Assembly: GCA_011375045.1 (NCBI GenBank) | Contig: DRNB01000062.1 | Location: 1-7,005 of the forward strand | Direction of reading: 5' to 3' | Origin: Aquifex aeolicus | GTDB taxonomy: Bacteria; Aquificota; Aquificia; Aquificales; Aquificaceae | DNA: 7,005 nucleotides | Shown here: one piece after another, positions 4,946 through 7,005 of the stretch | Layout of the letters: every line of letters begins with the position of its first letter | Numbering within the stretch: position 1 is the first letter of the stretch | Translations under genes and position numbers: made by a program | The notes under the pieces: model-generated | Told to the model about the DNA's origin: nothing | Databases searched by the model: none | The model's input: the letters and a program-made list of their open reading frames with translations, nothing else

Positions 4946-6929
4946 CCTCCTCTTCCTTTTCCTCCTGCGGACGCTCCTCGAGCAACCTCCTTATCTCCTC
5001 GCTGATCCGCCGGTGCTCCTCGGTTATCCTGCTCAGCTCCTCGGGGGTGGAGACGATGTAGGGGGTTATGAATATGAAGAGGGTGGTTTTGTCCCTCTGC
5101 TCCGTATCCCTCCTGAAAAGTCTACCCAGAAGAGGTATCCTCCACAGACCCGGCACCCCCTCCATGGTCTTGAGCGTTTTTGTGCTCACCAGACCCCCCA
5201 GTATAACAGTCTGGCCGTTCTCCACCACCACGTCGGAGTTTATCTCCCTGTTCGAAGTAACCGGGACCGTGTAGCTGGTCGCTCCTATCTGATTCGTAAC
5301 GAAGTCTATGATCTCCTCGAGGTTAAGGGTTATGGTGAGCCTGAGGTTCTCCCCCGAAATTCTCGGCGTTACGTTAAGCTCCAGACCGATCTCCTTGTAG
5401 TCGTAGGTTATTATGGGCTGTCCGTTTATGTCGAACTTGACGCCTTCGGCGTAGGGTATAACCTGTCCCACCTTTATCACCGCGGGCTGGTTGTCGAGGG
5501 TAAGGACCCGGGGGTTGGAGACGATGTTGAAGCCGGATCCGGTCTCGAGGAGGGAAAAGAGGAGCACAAGGTCAGGGAAAAAGAGGCTCGTTTCCCCCAC
5601 CTGAACGGTCCTACCCACATCGCTGAACACACCCATCAGGAAGTTCCCCGACAGAAAGGAGCTGTATATGTCCGTCAGCGAGCTTCCCCTGAAGCTGGCG
5701 CCTCCCCTCCTGCCGAGGATCTGCCAGCGGACCCCGATGTCGAGGAGACTCCTTGTGGAAGCCTCCACGATGGTCGCCGCTATGAGGACCTGCCTCCTCC
5801 TCGTGTCGAGCCTGTTTATAAGCTCCTTCAGACCCTCGTATTCGCTTCTGGTGGCGTACAGGATCACCGCGTTGGTTCCCCTGTCGAAGCCGATCTTCAT
5901 ACCCTCCCTTGTGGTTATAAAGCTGATCGTCTTCTCCGTCGCCGGTTTCGGGGCGGGTCTGGCTGCGCCGGGTTGCCTCTTTTCCCCCTCCGCCTTGGGC
6001 TGGAGCGGAGGTCTGAAGAAGCGCTGGGTGATCTGCTGCAAGCCTCCTCCCCTGGTTCCCCCCAGCAGGCTCCGGAGGCTCTGGGAGAGCTCCTCCGCGG
6101 AGATGAACCTGAGGGGTATTATGTAAAAGCTCCGCTGTTCGGAGAGAACCTCCTCCGTATCCACCTCCCTGAGGATGCGCTCCACCACGTTCAGCGCCGC
6201 CTTGGGGGCGAAAACCACGAGGGCGTTAGCCTCCTGGCTGGAGGTAACCACCATGGGCGCTCCGAACCTCTTGGAGACCATGGTGTTGAGGGGACTGACT
6301 ATACGCAGGGCGTCCTTAGCCGTGAGGTGCTTCAGCTTGTAAACCCTCACCTCAGCCTCTATCTCCTCCCTGTCTATACCGCTGAGTATGGTGCGTGCCT
6401 TTGCGATATTCTCCCCCACGTCCGCCACTATCAGGGAGTTGGAGGGGTTGTGAACCGTAACCCTGGCGAAGGGCGAGAGGAAGGGTCTCACGGAGTTCAT
6501 GGCGGTCTGGGCATCGGTGTAGCGCAGGTTGAAAACGAGGACCGCCAGCTCACCGCCGGCTGGTTTCTCCTTGAACCTTGCCACGGATATAGCCTCGTTG
6601 AGGGGCATTATCTTTACTATCTTCTCCTCCTCCACCACCCCGTAACCCTGCATGAAGAGGGCGGAGGTGAAGAGATCCCACGCCTCCTTTATCTTCAGAG
6701 GTTTGGAGAACACGAGGGTCATCTTTCCCCTGACGGCGGGATCCACCACCACGTTCCTTCCCGTAAGCTCCCCCATGAAGAGAGCCAGTTCCTTTATGTC
6801 GGTGTTCTGAAAGTTGAGGATCACCTCCCCCTTCTTCTTGGCTTCGACGATCTTCTCCTCGAGGAGGGAGGTTTCGACAGGAAGAGCCACCTTCAGAACA
6901 AGAAGGAAAAGGAGCAGCGCTCTCCTCAT
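4923..6929 (-). CDS. gspD: Type II secretion system secretin GspD
   Basis: Secretin that forms the multimeric outer-membrane channel of a type II secretion or related machine. Residues 1-17 are a signal peptide (MRRALLLFLLVLKVALP). An N0 domain spans about 34-108 (VILNFQNTDIKELALFMGEL). Three ring domains follow: N1 about 127-187 (YTDAQTAMNSVRPFL), N2 about 193-258 and N3 about 266-374, the last interrupted by a Gly/Pro/Gln-rich insert at 290-333. The secretin core at about 378-625 has VEAS, TGSGFNIVSNPRVLTLDNQP, VENGQTVILGGL and the closing VPGLWRIPLLGRLF. A charged helical tail (626-668) ends in an acidic run and YYF. No AMIN domains and no lipobox are seen, and the N0-N3 order fits GspD better than PilQ, although a pilus role cannot be excluded. 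It is first in its unit, has no Shine-Dalgarno, and overlaps gspN by 23 bases. No gspC or gspE is adjacent. Confidence 0.95.
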   Translation of the reverse strand: MRRALLLFLLVLKVALPVETSLLEEKIVEAKKKGEVILNFQNTDIKELALFMGELTGRNVVVDPAVRGKMTLVFSKPLKIKEAWDLFTSALFMQGYGVVEEEKIVKIMPLNEAISVARFKEKPAGGELAVLVFNLRYTDAQTAMNSVRPFLSPFARVTVHNPSNSLIVADVGENIAKARTILSGIDREEIEAEVRVYKLKHLTAKDALRIVSPLNTMVSKRFGAPMVVTSSQEANALVVFAPKAALNVVERILREVDTEEVLSEQRSFYIIPLRFISAEELSQSLRSLLGGTRGGGLQQITQRFFRPPLQPKAEGEKRQPGAARPAPKPATEKTISFITTREGMKIGFDRGTNAVILYATRSEYEGLKELINRLDTRRRQVLIAATIVEASTRSLLDIGVRWQILGRRGGASFRGSSLTDIYSSFLSGNFLMGVFSDVGRTVQVGETSLFFPDLVLLFSLLETGSGFNIVSNPRVLTLDNQPAVIKVGQVIPYAEGVKFDINGQPIITYDYKEIGLELNVTPRISGENLRLTITLNLEEIIDFVTNQIGATSYTVPVTSNREINSDVVVENGQTVILGGLVSTKTLKTMEGVPGLWRIPLLGRLFRRDTEQRDKTTLFIFITPYIVSTPEELSRITEEHRRISEEIRRLLEERPQEEKEEEDEESYYF
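4946..4958 (-). promoter_or_regulatory. gspN ribosome binding site inside the gspD tail
   Basis: On the minus strand AGGAGG (4951-4946) touches the gspN ATG, and an AAGGA (4958-4954) sits 8 bases before it. Both are supplied by the Glu/Lys codons of the acidic GspD tail. The adjacent AGGAGG is too close to work alone, so the better spaced AAGGA and translational coupling to gspD are the likely means of initiation. Confidence 0.5.
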
Positions 6930-6961
6930 ATCGTTCTCTGAGTATTATATTTACTTTTGTC
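6930..6961. promoter_or_regulatory. Compact divergent promoter region
   Basis: The 32 bases between gspD and the rightward gene are strikingly AT-rich. On the minus strand a perfect TATAAT (6949-6944) lies 14 bases before the gspD ATG; no good -35 is visible (TTATGG at a 17-base spacing). On the plus strand TATTAT (6943-6948) or TATATT (6946-6951) lies 13 or 10 bases before the GTG at 6962, again without a clear -35. The two -10 elements overlap, so the two directions would compete for polymerase. Neither start codon has a Shine-Dalgarno. Confidence 0.5.
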
Positions 6962-7005
6962 GTGAACCATAAGATAGAGCTCGAGACCCTCTACGAGATA
7001 AGCAA
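6962..7005 (+). CDS. Start of an unidentified rightward gene, partial
   Basis: A probable GTG start opens a frame that runs off the window after 14 complete codons, read as MNHKIELETLYEIS. The amphipathic, leucine-spaced sequence resembles the helix that often begins GAF-type sensor domains or precedes a signalling domain, but 14 residues cannot establish a family. No Shine-Dalgarno is present; a -10-like box lies 10-13 bases upstream, so a leaderless transcript is possible. An upstream in-frame start inside the gspD antisense region is not excluded. The evidence for coding is the protein-like opening, the divergent AT-rich gap and the lack of another gene in this stretch. Confidence 0.45.
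   Translation, partial: MNHKIELETLYEIS

Noticed and set aside
4449..6941. An 830-codon plus-strand open frame antisense to gspD and gspN
   Set aside because: It mirrors two clearly identified minus-strand genes, and its product is low-complexity (Leu, Pro, Arg, Glu, Gly) without domains. Scarcity of TTA, CTA and TCA codons in the GC-rich real genes keeps the opposite frame free of stops.
6941..6955. AGTA...TACT inverted repeat in the gspD upstream gap as an operator
   Set aside because: Only four-base arms in an AT-rich segment already explained by overlapping -10 boxes; it could easily arise by chance.
1..7005. Novel defence, mobile or RNA-based system
   Set aside because: All long conserved frames belong to known flagellar, secretin and purine-synthesis families, with no direct repeats, transposase, tRNA or structured intergenic RNA visible.

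Overview
The window looks like chromosomal DNA from a thermophilic Gram-negative bacterium. It is GC-rich, leans heavily on AGG (Arg) and ATA (Ile) codons, packs genes with overlaps or gaps of a few bases, and encodes charged proteins. With a flagellar rod/MS-ring operon and an outer-membrane secretin, this fits the Aquificota (Aquificaceae-like) best. That placement is inferred from codon use and protein style, not from a marker gene.

Layout. (1) Plus strand, 1-2877: the 3' end of a TPR-like protein gene, then flgB-flgC-fliE-fliF, an overlapping or nearly gapless run encoding the proximal rod, the rod/MS-ring adaptor and the MS-ring protein. A plausible promoter for this run lies inside the end of the TPR gene. 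It favours a GTG start for flgB at 299 over the ATG at 257. (2) Minus strand, 6929-2878: gspD (secretin) and gspN (T2SS N-like protein), which overlap by 23 bases, then purF (Fe-S type glutamine PRPP amidotransferase). The purF stop codon directly abuts the fliF stop codon, so the two blocks converge with no spacer. (3) Plus strand from about 6962: the first 14 codons of another gene, divergent from gspD across 32 AT-rich bases.

How the genes work together. FliF forms the inner-membrane MS ring, FliE bridges it to the rod, and FlgB and FlgC build the proximal rod. GspD forms the outer-membrane channel of a type II secretion or related machine, with GspN as a probable inner-membrane accessory. 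PurF catalyses the first committed step of purine synthesis and has no evident functional link to its neighbours.

I see no undescribed system here. The gene content is conventional. The most useful observations concern gene expression: genes that begin a transcription unit (gspD, possibly purF and the 6962 gene) lack a Shine-Dalgarno and have a -10-like box 10-14 bases before the start codon, suggesting leaderless or near-leaderless mRNAs. Operon-internal genes mostly have Shine-Dalgarno sequences or overlap the preceding gene. No tRNA, rRNA, CRISPR array, insertion sequence or convincing hairpin terminator was found, and no stretch over 300 bases lacks a gene.
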